This document shows, piece after piece, positions 43,668-53,232 of a stretch of 64,000 nucleotides of DNA. Both the position numbers and the translations under genes were made by a program. Source of the stretch: Deinococcus sp. LM3 (lineage in GTDB: Bacteria; Deinococcota; Deinococci; Deinococcales; Deinococcaceae); contig NZ_MUFV01000001.1 in assembly GCF_002017875.1 (NCBI RefSeq), forward strand, positions 2,630,501 through 2,694,500, given 5' to 3'. The notes beneath the pieces were generated by a model, which had not been told where the DNA came from, did not search any database, and worked only from the letters and a program-made list of their open reading frames with translations. How positions within the stretch are numbered: the stretch's first letter is position 1; each line of letters starts with the position of its first letter.

Positions 43668-43686
43668 CGACCGTTCGTTCTACACT
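43664..43686 (+). promoter_or_regulatory. TetR-type operator and -10 box of CoA-transferase A gene
   Basis: CTAACGACCGTTCG (43664-43677) fits the pattern CNAACGNNCGTTNG that I recall for Thermus PaaR-type TetR operators. It lies just before the -10 box TACACT (43681-43686) and overlaps the stop codon of the preceding hydrolase gene. The same sequence occurs at 50073. Confidence 0.6.
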
Positions 43687-43695
43687 GGAGCCCAT

Positions 43696-44394
43696 ATGAA
43701 CAAGGTGTACCCCGACGCCCACGCGGCGCTCTCCGACATCGTGGCCGACGGCCAGACCATCGCCGTGGGCGGCTTCGGCCTGTGCGGCATTCCCGAGCAA
43801 CTCATCCTGGCCCTGCGCGACACCGGCGCGCAGCAACTGACGGCCGTCAGCAACAACGCCGGCGTGGACGGCTGGGGCCTGGGCCTGCTGCTCCAGACCC
43901 GCCAGATCCGCCGGATGATCAGCTCCTACGTCGGCGAGAACAAGGAATTCGAACGCCAGTACCTCGCCGGGGAACTCGAACTGGAATTCACGCCGCAGGG
44001 CACCCTGGCCGAACGGATGCGGGCCGGGGGCGCGGGCATTCCCGGTTTCTACACGAAGACCGGCGTGGGCACCCTGGTCGCCGAGGGCAAGGAATACAAG
44101 GACTTCGGCGGGCAGACGTACATCCTGGAGCACGGCATCGTCGCCGACGTGGCCCTCGTGAAGGCCTGGAAGGCGGACCGCGCCGGGAACCTCGTGTACC
44201 GCAAGACCGCGCGGAACTTCAACCCGATGGTGGCAACCTGCGGTCGGGTGACCGTCGCCGAGGTGGAGGAGATCGTGGAGGTCGGGCAGATCGACCCGGA
44301 CGACGTGGACACCCCCGGCATCTTCGTGCAGCGCGTGGTGCTGAACGCCACGCCCGAGAAGCGCATCGAGCAGCGCACCGTCCGCGCCGGGTAG
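43696..44394 (+). CDS. 3-oxoacid CoA-transferase, subunit A
   Basis: The 232-residue CoA-transferase family I alpha subunit has the signature GGFGLCGIPE (25-34) of succinyl-CoA:3-ketoacid CoA transferases, and NNAGVDGWGLG. It moves CoA between succinyl-CoA and acetoacetate (or a related 3-oxoacid), the step for ketone-body/leucine breakdown. The B subunit is not adjacent: a good candidate lies 5 kb downstream (49374). The promoter carries the TetR-type palindrome. Confidence 0.88.
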   Translation: MNKVYPDAHAALSDIVADGQTIAVGGFGLCGIPEQLILALRDTGAQQLTAVSNNAGVDGWGLGLLLQTRQIRRMISSYVGENKEFERQYLAGELELEFTPQGTLAERMRAGGAGIPGFYTKTGVGTLVAEGKEYKDFGGQTYILEHGIVADVALVKAWKADRAGNLVYRKTARNFNPMVATCGRVTVAEVEEIVEVGQIDPDDVDTPGIFVQRVVLNATPEKRIEQRTVRAG

Positions 44395-44403
44395 GGTCGG
44401 CCG

Positions 44404-44450
44404 CGCACGAGGTCACACTGGAACGTCCAACCAGTGTGACCTCCCGTGCG
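44404..44450. terminator. Bidirectional terminator between CoA-transferase A and nadE
   Basis: The stem GAGGTCACACTGG/CCAGTGTGACCTC (13 bp, loop 9) is extended by CGCAC/GTGCG. It lies between converging genes, with TTT on the plus side after the stem. Confidence 0.75.
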
Positions 44451-44451
44451 T

Positions 44452-45291
44452 TTACGCCTCCTGCCACCACGCGTCGAACGGCGTGACCGGCACGGCGCGC
44501 TTGTGGCGGGTCTGGAGGTACATCCGCTCCAGCTTCGCGGCGACCTCGTCCGGCACGGGCTGACCCTCCAGGTAATCGTCGATCTGCGTGTACGTGACGC
44601 CCAGCGCCTGCTCGTCCGGCAGGCCCGGGCGGTCGTCTTCGAGGTCGGCGGTGGGCACCTTCTGCCACGTCTCCTCGGGGGCGCCCAGGTGCGCGAGGAG
44701 TTGCGCGCCCTGGCGCTTGCTCAGGCCGGTCAGGGGCGTGACGTCCACGCCGCCGTCCCCGTACTTGGTGAAGAACCCCGTGACCGCCTCGGCGGCGTGG
44801 TCGGTGCCGACCACCAGCAGGTTCAGCTGCCCGGCCAGCGCGTACTGCGCGACCATCCGCTCGCGGGCCTTGATGTTCCCGCGCACGAAATCACGCAGTT
44901 CGCCGCCCGCACCCGCCTCTGCCAGCGCGGCGGCGGCAGCGCCCGCAGCGGCGTCCACCGCGCCCCTGACGTTCACGGTCACGCGGCGGTCCGGGCGGAT
45001 GAACGCCAGGGCACGCTGCGCGTCGGCCTCGTCGGCCTGCACCCCGTACGGCAGGCGCACCGCCATGAAGGTCGCCTCCGTCCCTTCCGCACGCAGACGT
45101 TCGGCGGCCAGCTGGCACAGCCGCCCCGCCAGGGTGCTGTCCTGCCCGCCGCTGATGCCCAGCACGAAGCCCCGCGCGCCCGACGCCCGCAGGTACTCGC
45201 ACAGGAACGCCACGCGCCGCTCGACCTCCCGCGCCGGTTCGATGCGGGTCTGGACAGCCAGTTCACGCCGGATGGTCTGCTGCATACTCAT
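44452..45291 (-). CDS. nadE: NH3-dependent NAD+ synthetase
   Basis: The 279-residue amidotransferase-independent NAD synthetase converts nicotinic acid adenine dinucleotide to NAD using ammonia and ATP. The PP-loop SGGQDST (about 46-52), the GTDHAAEAVTGFFTKYGDGG motif and the LPDEQALGVTY region match NadE of the short type (no glutaminase domain). Start ATG 45291; AATACT lies 7 nt upstream. It is divergent from the niacin-type transporter and pncB genes, so the pathway is clustered. Confidence 0.95.
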   Translation of the reverse strand: MSMQQTIRRELAVQTRIEPAREVERRVAFLCEYLRASGARGFVLGISGGQDSTLAGRLCQLAAERLRAEGTEATFMAVRLPYGVQADEADAQRALAFIRPDRRVTVNVRGAVDAAAGAAAAALAEAGAGGELRDFVRGNIKARERMVAQYALAGQLNLLVVGTDHAAEAVTGFFTKYGDGGVDVTPLTGLSKRQGAQLLAHLGAPEETWQKVPTADLEDDRPGLPDEQALGVTYTQIDDYLEGQPVPDEVAAKLERMYLQTRHKRAVPVTPFDAWWQEA

Positions 45292-45390
45292 GCGCGGCAG
45301 TATTTCACGGCCCGCCGCGCGTGTCCGGCGCGGCCCCGTGGCTGGCAGGTCATGTCACGCGGGCGCCCCGTTGCCCCTACACTGACAGAC

Positions 45391-46794
45391 GTGAACGACC
45401 GTCCCACCCGCCTGCGTCTCCCGGACGACGCCGTGGCTGCGCCGCCCCCGGACACCCGGACGGTCGATCAGGTGATCGAACACCTGGGTCTGGGACCCTT
45501 CCAGTACCGTCTGCTGCTGATCTGCGGCCTGACCTTCGCCGCCGACGCCATGGCCGTCCTGGTCATGGGCTTCGCCCTGAACGGCGTGCAGGCGCACTTC
45601 GGTCTGCCGGACGACTCGCCCACCGTCACGCTGCTGACCGTGGCGACCTTCGCCGGGATGCTGATCGGCGCGCCGCTGTGGGGCCGCGTGGCCGACCGCT
45701 TCGGCCGCCGCCCCGTGTTCCTGACCACCGTGACGCTGGGCGTGCTGTTCGGCCTGCTCGGAGCGTTCGCGCCGAACGTGTGGGTGCTGCTGGCCGCGCG
45801 GGTCCTGACCGGCCTCGCCATCGGCGGCACCATGCCCGTCGACTACGCCCTGATGGCCGAATTCATGCCTGCCGCCCAGCGCGGCCGCTTTCTGGTGATC
45901 GTGGAAGGCTTCTGGGTGATCGGGACGCTGCTCCTGACCCTGCTGGCCGCCGCCACGGCCGCGTGGCTGCCCGCCGGCGACGGCTGGCGCTGGCTGCTGG
46001 CCCTGACGGCCCTGCCGGGCCTGGCGGGCCTGTTCGTGCGGCTGGGCGTGCCGGACTCGCCGCGCTGGCTCTCGGCGCGGGGCCGCATGGACGAGGCCCG
46101 CGCCGCGCTGGCGCAGCTGGGCCGCCGCAACGGCCGCGCCCTGCCGCCCGAACCGCTGGCGCCGCCGCTGCCCATTCCACGGCGCGCCTCACGCTTCGCG
46201 GGACTGCTGGGGCCGGCTCTGCGCGACCGGCTGCTGCTGATGGGCGCGGCGTGGTTCGGCATGAGCCTCGGGTACTACGGCATCTTCTCGTGGCTGCCCA
46301 CCTACCTGCGCGCCAACGGCTTCGAACTGAGTGAGACGTACGCCACCACGCTGCTGCTGGCCGCCGCGCAGGTGCCGGGCTACCTGCTGTCCAGCCTGCT
46401 GGTCGAGTGGGTGGGCCGCCGCGCCACGCTGGTGGGCTTCATGCTGGTCAGCGCGCTGGGCGCGTACCTGTTCCTGCTGGCGGGCACGCCGACCGGGGTG
46501 CTGCTGACCTCGGCGCTGCTGTCGTTCTCGCTGCTGGGCACCTGGGGCGCCCTGTACGCCTACACCCCGGAACTGTTCCCCACGCTGCTGCGCGCCTCCG
46601 GGATGGGCATGGTCAGCGCGTTCGCGCGGCTGGGCAGCCTGATCTCGCCGTTCGCGGGGGCGCTGCTGCTGGGCGGTCAGCTGGTGCAGGCGCTGACGGT
46701 GTTCGCGGCGCTGTTCGTCCTGTCCGCCGCGTGCGTGTGGGCGGTCGGGATCGAGACGCGCGGCCAGCCGCTACGCGACCGGGAGACCGCGTGA
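45391..46794 (+). CDS. MFS transporter, NiaP/aromatic-acid-type
   Basis: 467 residues with 12 predicted helices. The MFS signature GRVADRFGRRPVF (between helices 2 and 3), the PESP-like VPDSPRWL, and family features resembling sugar/aromatic-acid transporters (about 100-160 and 290-440) are visible. Because the next gene, overlapping by 4 nt, is nicotinate phosphoribosyltransferase, import of niacin is the best guess (NiaP family). GTG 45391 is supported by a TACACT -10 7 nt upstream. Substrate is inference. Confidence 0.78.
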   Translation: MNDRPTRLRLPDDAVAAPPPDTRTVDQVIEHLGLGPFQYRLLLICGLTFAADAMAVLVMGFALNGVQAHFGLPDDSPTVTLLTVATFAGMLIGAPLWGRVADRFGRRPVFLTTVTLGVLFGLLGAFAPNVWVLLAARVLTGLAIGGTMPVDYALMAEFMPAAQRGRFLVIVEGFWVIGTLLLTLLAAATAAWLPAGDGWRWLLALTALPGLAGLFVRLGVPDSPRWLSARGRMDEARAALAQLGRRNGRALPPEPLAPPLPIPRRASRFAGLLGPALRDRLLLMGAAWFGMSLGYYGIFSWLPTYLRANGFELSETYATTLLLAAAQVPGYLLSSLLVEWVGRRATLVGFMLVSALGAYLFLLAGTPTGVLLTSALLSFSLLGTWGALYAYTPELFPTLLRASGMGMVSAFARLGSLISPFAGALLLGGQLVQALTVFAALFVLSAACVWAVGIETRGQPLRDRETA

Positions 46795-48251
46795 CCCCCC
46801 CCGGCACGTTCGGCCCGGCGCTGTTCACGGACCTGTACCAGCTGACCATGATGCAGGGGTACTTCGCCAGTGGCCTGCACACCCAGGACGCCACCTTCGA
46901 CCTGTCGTTCCGCCGCGCGCCGTACCGGGGCGGGTACGCCGTGTGGGCCGGACTGGAACCCGCCCTGGAGTACCTGAGCGGCCTGCAGTTCGGCGAGGCA
47001 GACCTCGCGTACCTGCAGGGGACGGGCCTGTTCCGCCCGGACTTCCTGGCGGCGCTGCGGGGCTGGCGGTTCACGGCGCGCGTCACGGCCTTCCCGGAGG
47101 GCAGCGTGGTCTTCGCGCACGAGCCGCTGCTGACCGTGCGCGGCCCGCTCTGGGAGGCGCAACTCGTCGAGACGGCGCTGCTGAACGTCCTGAATTTCCA
47201 GACCCTGATCGCCACCAAGGCCGCCCGCTGCCTGCACGCCGCGCAGTCCGGGGCGCACGGGCCCGAGGTCGTGGAGTTCGGCGCGCGCCGCGCCCAGGGA
47301 CCCGACGGCGCGCTCGGCGCGGCCCGCGCCGCCGTGATCGGCGGGGCCAGCGGCACCAGCAACGTGGAGGCTGCCGCCCGCTACGGCCTGCGCGTGACCG
47401 GCACGCACGCGCACGCCTGGGTCGAGAGCTTCCCGGACGAACTGAGCGCCTTTCGCGCGTACGCCGCGCTGTACCCGGACGCCACCACGCTGCTGCTCGA
47501 CACCTTCGACACGCTCCGCAGCGGCCTCCCGAACGCCCTGACCGTCGCGCGGGAACTGCGGGCCGCCGGGCATGAACTGCGCGGCGTGCGGCTCGACAGC
47601 GGCGATCTGGCGTACCTGTCCGCGCAGGTGCGCTCCGCGCTGGACGGGGCGGGCTTCCCGGACGTGCGGATCATCGCCAGTAACGACCTGTCGGAATTCG
47701 TGATCCAGAGCGTCATCCAGGGAGGCGGGCGCGTGGACGTGTACGGCATCGGCACGCAACTCGCCACGGGCGGCGGCGACGGTGGCGGCGCGCTGGGCGG
47801 CGTGTACAAACTCGTGGCGCTGGGCGGGCAGGACCGCATGAAACTCACGGGCGACCCGGCCAAGACCAGCGTGCCCGGCACCAAACGCGTCTGGCGCGCC
47901 CGTGACGGCGCGGGTCGGTACGCGCTGGACGTCGTGGCCGGGCAGGACGAGGCCGCCCCGCAGGCCGGTGGGCGCGTCAGCGACCCCGCCAACCCGCTGC
48001 GCTCGCGCCGCCTGCCGGACGGCCTGGACTGGTTCGACCCGCGCGTGACCGTCATGGACGCCGGGCAACGCACCCGCCCCCCCGAGAGCCTGCCGGAGTT
48101 GCAGGCCCGCGCGCACGCGGAACTGGCGGCCCTGCCGGACGGCACGCGCCGCCTGCTGAACCCGCACACGTACCACGTGAGCCTCAGCGCCGCCCTTCAG
48201 GGCCGTCGGGACGCCCTGATCACCGACCTGCGCGACCGCCACGGACTGTAA
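46791..48251 (+). CDS. pncB: Nicotinate phosphoribosyltransferase
   Basis: The 486-residue enzyme makes nicotinate mononucleotide from nicotinate and PRPP (with ATP). The N-terminal DLYQLTMMQGYF, the conserved SGTSNVEAAARYG, the GTHAHAWVES segment with the phosphorylated His, and RLDSGDLAYLS are typical. The start GTG 46791 overlaps the transporter stop (GTGA). It is part of the transporter-pncB-nadM salvage operon. Confidence 0.93.
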   Translation: MTPPGTFGPALFTDLYQLTMMQGYFASGLHTQDATFDLSFRRAPYRGGYAVWAGLEPALEYLSGLQFGEADLAYLQGTGLFRPDFLAALRGWRFTARVTAFPEGSVVFAHEPLLTVRGPLWEAQLVETALLNVLNFQTLIATKAARCLHAAQSGAHGPEVVEFGARRAQGPDGALGAARAAVIGGASGTSNVEAAARYGLRVTGTHAHAWVESFPDELSAFRAYAALYPDATTLLLDTFDTLRSGLPNALTVARELRAAGHELRGVRLDSGDLAYLSAQVRSALDGAGFPDVRIIASNDLSEFVIQSVIQGGGRVDVYGIGTQLATGGGDGGGALGGVYKLVALGGQDRMKLTGDPAKTSVPGTKRVWRARDGAGRYALDVVAGQDEAAPQAGGRVSDPANPLRSRRLPDGLDWFDPRVTVMDAGQRTRPPESLPELQARAHAELAALPDGTRRLLNPHTYHVSLSAALQGRRDALITDLRDRHGL

Positions 48252-48259
48252 GGGGAGCC

Positions 48260-49204
48260 GTGCCGCCCGCCTCCCGCCCGCCCGGCGCGCTCGCCGTGTA
48301 CATCGGGCGCTTCCAGCCGCCGCACGACGCGCACCTGCACACCATCCAGGCCGCGCTGGACCGGCACGCGCACCTGCTGGTCCTGACCGGCAGCGCCAAC
48401 CTCGCCCGCTCGGCCCACAACCCCTGGACCGCCCCGGAACGCGCCCGCCTGATCCGCGCCGCGCTGCGCGAAGCCGGGCACGACCCCCGCCGCCTGAGCG
48501 TGCACCCCCTGCCCGACGAATTCGACGCCGCGCGCTGGGCCGCGCACGTGCAGGCCGCCGTGGCCGCTGCCCTGGACCGCCTGGGGCCGCGCCCGGTCGT
48601 CCTGACCGGCTTCGAGAAGGACGCCAGCAGCAGTTACCTGCGCTGGTTCCCGCAGTGGCAGGCCGACCCCGTCCCCCCCCGGACCGCCGACGGGACGGGC
48701 GTGCTGAATGCCACGGACCTGCGCGCCGCGCTGCTGGGCAGGGGAGAGGTGCCGCCCCACGTCCCACCAGCTGTGCAGGCCTTCCTGCGCGACTTCCTGC
48801 GCAGCCGCACCGCCGCCCGCCTGAGCGCCGAGTACCACGCCGTGCAGGCCACACGCGCCTCCCTGAGCGGCACGCCCACGCCCCGGCACGAGCGGCTGGA
48901 CCTGCACACCGACCCGCACACGGTCTGGCTCGCGCGCCGCGACGGCCTCATCGGACGCGGCCTGTGGACCCTCCCCGCCACCCCCCTCCTGCCCGGCGAC
49001 CCCCCCGCCCAGGCCACCGTGTTCGCGCACCCGGCCCGCTCGCCGGTCTGGCCCACCACCGCGCACGTCGTCCGAGTCGCTGCCCCGCCGCCCGGCACGC
49101 GACCCGTCCCGCTGGCCGCCGCACTGGCCCGCCCGCACGCCTTCTTCGAGGATCACCACGTCATCCTCTGCCGGATGCTGGAGGCGGGCCGCAGTCGTGC
49201 GTGA
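48260..49204 (+). CDS. NMN adenylyltransferase (NadM-like) with residual Nudix half
   Basis: 314 residues. The N-terminal nucleotidyltransferase (about 10-175) shows the HIGH-type motif GRFQPPHDAH (16-25) and SANLARSAHNPWT, so it should convert NMN/NaMN to NAD/NaAD. Homologues carry a C-terminal Nudix hydrolase. Here the flanks are kept (VWLARRDGLIGRGLWTLPA and FFEDHHVILCRMLE), but the central Nudix box with its REXXEE glutamates is absent. The Nudix activity is therefore predicted lost. Start GTG 48260, 8 nt after pncB. Confidence 0.8.
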   Translation: MPPASRPPGALAVYIGRFQPPHDAHLHTIQAALDRHAHLLVLTGSANLARSAHNPWTAPERARLIRAALREAGHDPRRLSVHPLPDEFDAARWAAHVQAAVAAALDRLGPRPVVLTGFEKDASSSYLRWFPQWQADPVPPRTADGTGVLNATDLRAALLGRGEVPPHVPPAVQAFLRDFLRSRTAARLSAEYHAVQATRASLSGTPTPRHERLDLHTDPHTVWLARRDGLIGRGLWTLPATPLLPGDPPAQATVFAHPARSPVWPTTAHVVRVAAPPPGTRPVPLAAALARPHAFFEDHHVILCRMLEAGRSRA

Positions 49205-49373
49205 AAGGCATGGACTGTCCATCAGCCTGCCTGAAACGTGCCTGTGATGGGCGGGGGGCATGATGCCTTTGTCCTATTCGGCGGGTCGGGCCGCTTGACA
49301 GGCCCGGCCAGCGCGCCGCAAGCTGCCCCTGACTTTCACAATTTCGCCCCTACTGACTTCAAGGAGGTCACCC

Positions 49374-50003
<630 letters not shown>

Positions 50004-50072
50004 ACCGCTCCCCCCTCGGCGCCCCTCGTGTCCCGGTGGATGCGGGGGGTGTGTCGTGAATCCCACCACACC

Positions 50073-50093
50073 CTAACGACCGTTTGTTAGACT
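50073..50093 (+). promoter_or_regulatory. TetR-type operator and -10 box of carboxylase operon
   Basis: CTAACGACCGTTTG (50073-50086) differs by one base from the site at 43664. It is followed by TAGACT (50088-50093), then 10 nt and ATG. Shared control with the CoA-transferase A gene is predicted. Confidence 0.6.
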
Positions 50094-50103
50094 GTGGGCA
50101 ACA

Positions 50104-51774
50104 ATGACCCAGCCAGACACCAGCGCCCCCCCGGCGCCCCCCACCCGTAGCGCGTGGCAGGACGCCCTGGAACGCCTCGCCACCGACCGCCTGACCGTCC
50201 ACGCTGGCGGCGGCTCCAAAGCCCAGCAGCGCCAGCACGACAAGAACCGCCTGACCGCCCGCGAACGCATCCGCCAGCTTCTCGACGACGGCATGCCCTT
50301 CGACGAACTGATGACCTTCGCCGGCTGGGAGATGTACCAGGACGTCGGCGGCTGCCCGTCCGGCGGCACCGTCACCGGGATCGGCCAGATTCAGGGCCGC
50401 CCGTGGATGATCATCGCCAACGACGCCACCGTGAAGGCCGGAGCGTTCTTCCCGATCACCGCGAAGAAGGTCATCCGCGCGCAGACCATCGCGCTGGAAA
50501 ACCACCTGCCGGTCGTGTACCTCGTGGACTCGGCAGGCGTGTACCTGCCCATGCAGGACGAGATCTTCCCTGATCAGGACGACTTCGGGCGCGTGTTCTA
50601 CCTGAACGCCCGCATGAGCGCGCGCGGCATCCCGCAGATCGCCGCGATCATGGGCAACTGCGTGGCCGGCGGCGCGTATCTGCCCGTCATGTGCGACACC
50701 CTGATCATGACCGAGGGTTCGGGCCTGTACCTCGCCGGGCCCGCGCTGGTGAAGGCCGCCATCGGGCAGGTCGTGGACAGCGAGGACCTCGGCGGGGCCA
50801 GTATGCACGCCTCTATCGCCGGCACCGTGGATTACAAGGAACCCGACGACGCCGCCGCATTAAGGCGCATCCGCGCGCTGGCCGACCTGTACGCGCAGGG
50901 CGAAAGCGCCCCCTTCGCCAGACGCCGCAAGGAAACGCTGCCTGCGCCGGAACGCGACCTGACCGACCTCGTGGGTTTCGACGGCAGCAAGACCTACGAC
51001 GTGCGCGACCTCATCACCGCCCTGGTGGACGGCGGCGAGTTCCACGAGTTCAAAGCCGAGTACGGCGAGACCCTCGTGTGCGGCTTCGCCCGCGCGGGCG
51101 GGTACCCCGTGGCGTTCGTGGCGAACCAGCGCACCGTCATCAAGAAGAAACTCAAGAGCGGCGGCGAACCCGGCCTGCGCACCCGCATTGAGGTCGGCGG
51201 CGTCATCTACGGCGACAGCGCCGACAAGGCCGCCCGGTTCATCATGGACGCCAACCAGGCCGGCGTGCCCCTGGTGTTCCTGAGCGACGTGACCGGCTTC
51301 ATGGTCGGCCGCGACAGCGAACAGGAAGGCATCATCCGGCGCGGCGCGAAACTCGTGAACGCCGTCAGCAACACCGTCGTGCCCAAGATCACCATCATCA
51401 CCGGCGGCTCCTTCGGCGCGGGGAACTACGCCATGAACGGCAAGGCGTACGCGCCCCGCTTCCTGTTCGCGTGGCCCAGCGCCAAGTACGCCGTCATGAG
51501 CGGCAACGCCGCCGCCAAGACCCTCATGGACATCCAGCTCGCCGCCCTGAAACGCGCCGGAACCGAGCCCGACGACGAGGACATCCTGCGCCTCTACGAC
51601 GAGGTCAAGAGCAAGTACGACACCGAACTCGACCCCCGCTACGCCGCCGCCCGCCTCTGGGTCGACGAGATCATCGAGCCCAACGACACCCGCGACCGCC
51701 TGATCCGCGCCCTCGAAGCCTGCGCCCAGAACCCCCACCAGGACGAATTCCGCGTCGGCGTGTTCCAGGTGTGA
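50104..51774 (+). CDS. Acyl-CoA carboxylase beta (carboxyltransferase) subunit, MCC type
   Basis: The 556-residue carboxyltransferase subunit transfers CO2 from biotin to an acyl-CoA. It has the double crotonase-like layout (N half with YQDVGGCPSGGTVTGIG, C half with FLSDVTGFMVGRDSEQEGIIRRGAKL and TIITGGSFGAGNYAMNGKAY) as in the methylcrotonyl-CoA carboxylase beta subunit. No biotin-carboxylase/biotin subunit is in the window. With the acyl-CoA dehydrogenase behind it, a leucine-type pathway is likely; propionyl- or geranyl-CoA carboxylase are alternatives. Confidence 0.88.
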   Translation: MTQPDTSAPPAPPTRSAWQDALERLATDRLTVHAGGGSKAQQRQHDKNRLTARERIRQLLDDGMPFDELMTFAGWEMYQDVGGCPSGGTVTGIGQIQGRPWMIIANDATVKAGAFFPITAKKVIRAQTIALENHLPVVYLVDSAGVYLPMQDEIFPDQDDFGRVFYLNARMSARGIPQIAAIMGNCVAGGAYLPVMCDTLIMTEGSGLYLAGPALVKAAIGQVVDSEDLGGASMHASIAGTVDYKEPDDAAALRRIRALADLYAQGESAPFARRRKETLPAPERDLTDLVGFDGSKTYDVRDLITALVDGGEFHEFKAEYGETLVCGFARAGGYPVAFVANQRTVIKKKLKSGGEPGLRTRIEVGGVIYGDSADKAARFIMDANQAGVPLVFLSDVTGFMVGRDSEQEGIIRRGAKLVNAVSNTVVPKITIITGGSFGAGNYAMNGKAYAPRFLFAWPSAKYAVMSGNAAAKTLMDIQLAALKRAGTEPDDEDILRLYDEVKSKYDTELDPRYAAARLWVDEIIEPNDTRDRLIRALEACAQNPHQDEFRVGVFQV

Positions 51775-51855
51775 AGCCGTTAATGGTTGAAGGTTGATGG
51801 TCGAAAGATCACCCCCTTCCTCCATCACCTATCAACCCCTCCAAAGGAGCCCCCC

Positions 51856-53064
51856 ATGACCAGTACCCTGAACCGTCCCGACGCCAGCAATCCGAACACG
51901 CAGCCCATGAACGACGAGCAGCGCACGATCATCAGCGCCCTGAAGTCGTTCCTGAAGAACAAGGTCGAGCCGGGCGCGGCCGAGCGTGACCAGACCAGCG
52001 AGTTCCCCATGCAGATCGTGCGTGAACTGGGCGAGATGGGCATCATGGGCGCGCAGACGCCCGAGGAGTACGGCGGTACCGGGCTGGACACCGCCACGTT
52101 CGCGATGATCATCGAGGAGATCGCCGCCGTGGACGGCAGCCTGTGCCTGACCGTCGCCAGCCATAACAGTCTGTGCCAGGGTCACATCCTGATCGGCGGC
52201 ACCGAGGCGCAGAAGCAGAAGTTCCTGCCGGCCCTGGCGAGTGCCGAGAAGCTGGGCGCGTGGGGCCTCACCGAGCCCGGCAGCGGCTCGGACAGCGGCG
52301 GCATGCAGAGCAACGCCAAGGAGCAACCGGACGGCAGCTGGATCCTGAACGGCAGCAAGAACTTCATCACGCAGGGCAGCGTCGGCGGCACGTACGTCAT
52401 CCTGGCCCGCACCGACCCCGCCCGCCCCGGCAAGGGCAAGAACGACGGTATCAGCGCGTTCGTGTTCAACCGCGACGAGGTCACGGGCTTCAGCATCGGC
52501 CGCAAGGAAGACAAACTCGGCCTGCGCTCCAGCGACACCGCGCAGCTGATCTTCGAAGACATCCACCTGCCCGCAGACGCCCTGCTGGGCGAGCGTGGCA
52601 ACGCCTTCAAGGACGTCATGAAGGTCCTCGACGGGGGCCGCGTCGGCATCGCCGCCATGGGCCTCGGCCTGGGCCGCGCCGCCTTCGAGTACGCCGCCCG
52701 CTACACGCTGGGCCGCGAGCAGTTCGGCAAACCCATCGCCACCAACCAGAACATCAGCTTCCGCCTCGCCGACATGGACACCAAACTCGAAGCCGCCCGC
52801 CTGCTGATCCGCAAGGCCGCCGACCTCAAGGACGCGGGCATGAACTTCACCGTCCCGGTCGCCCGCGCCAAGCTGTACGCCACCACCGTCGGCGTCGAAG
52901 CCTGCGACGAGGCCATCCAGATGCTCGGCGGGTACGGCTACATCAAGGAGTACCCCGTGGAACGCATGTGGCGCGACAACCGCCTCACCCGCATCGGCGA
53001 GGGCACCGACGAGGTGCAGCGCCTCGTCATCAGCCGCGACGTGCTGAAACGCTTCGCGGACTGA
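51856..53064 (+). CDS. Acyl-CoA dehydrogenase
   Basis: 402 residues. FAD enzyme with standard segments: the LTEPGSGSDSGGM loop, NGSKNFITQGSVGG, the GREQFGKPIATNQ region, MLGGYGYIKEYPVER and the catalytic-Glu region RIGEGTDEVQRLVISR. It oxidises a short or branched acyl-CoA and passes electrons to ETF. AAAGGAG precedes ATG 51856. It lies 81 bp after the carboxylase gene, so co-transcription under the TetR-type operator is likely. Isovaleryl-CoA is attractive but unproven. Confidence 0.93.
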   Translation: MTSTLNRPDASNPNTQPMNDEQRTIISALKSFLKNKVEPGAAERDQTSEFPMQIVRELGEMGIMGAQTPEEYGGTGLDTATFAMIIEEIAAVDGSLCLTVASHNSLCQGHILIGGTEAQKQKFLPALASAEKLGAWGLTEPGSGSDSGGMQSNAKEQPDGSWILNGSKNFITQGSVGGTYVILARTDPARPGKGKNDGISAFVFNRDEVTGFSIGRKEDKLGLRSSDTAQLIFEDIHLPADALLGERGNAFKDVMKVLDGGRVGIAAMGLGLGRAAFEYAARYTLGREQFGKPIATNQNISFRLADMDTKLEAARLLIRKAADLKDAGMNFTVPVARAKLYATTVGVEACDEAIQMLGGYGYIKEYPVERMWRDNRLTRIGEGTDEVQRLVISRDVLKRFAD

Positions 53065-53091
53065 ACCGGGGGGCAGGGGAGGGGCCGGGGG

Positions 53092-53232
53092 TCATACGGA
53101 CTGCCGTCTGTTTCGCTGACAGATCGGAACACCACCGATCTGCCAGCTCCACGCCCGGAACCCGTTTTTCTCCTACTCGCTTCGCTCGGATTGAACGGTC
53201 TTTGCAGCCCATTCAATCGGAGTCCGTATCAG
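53092..53232 (+). repeat. Dispersed structured repeat, copy C
   Basis: A 141-bp element from TCATACGGACTGCCG to CGGAGTCCGTATCAG. Hairpin 1 is CAGATCGG/CCGATCTG (53120-53142, loop AACACCA). Hairpin 2 is GATTGAACGG/CCCATTCAATC (near 53189-53217). Its right end overlaps the stop codon (TGA on minus, 53229-53231) of the DUF6155 gene, so this copy supplies that stop. Confidence 0.88.

Noticed and set aside
51781..51840. GGTTGA-rich spacer between the carboxylase and acyl-CoA dehydrogenase genes
   Set aside because: Imperfect GGTTGATGG/TCAACC pairings can be drawn but none is long or conserved; similar wording occurs near 32790, but not enough to define a repeat family.
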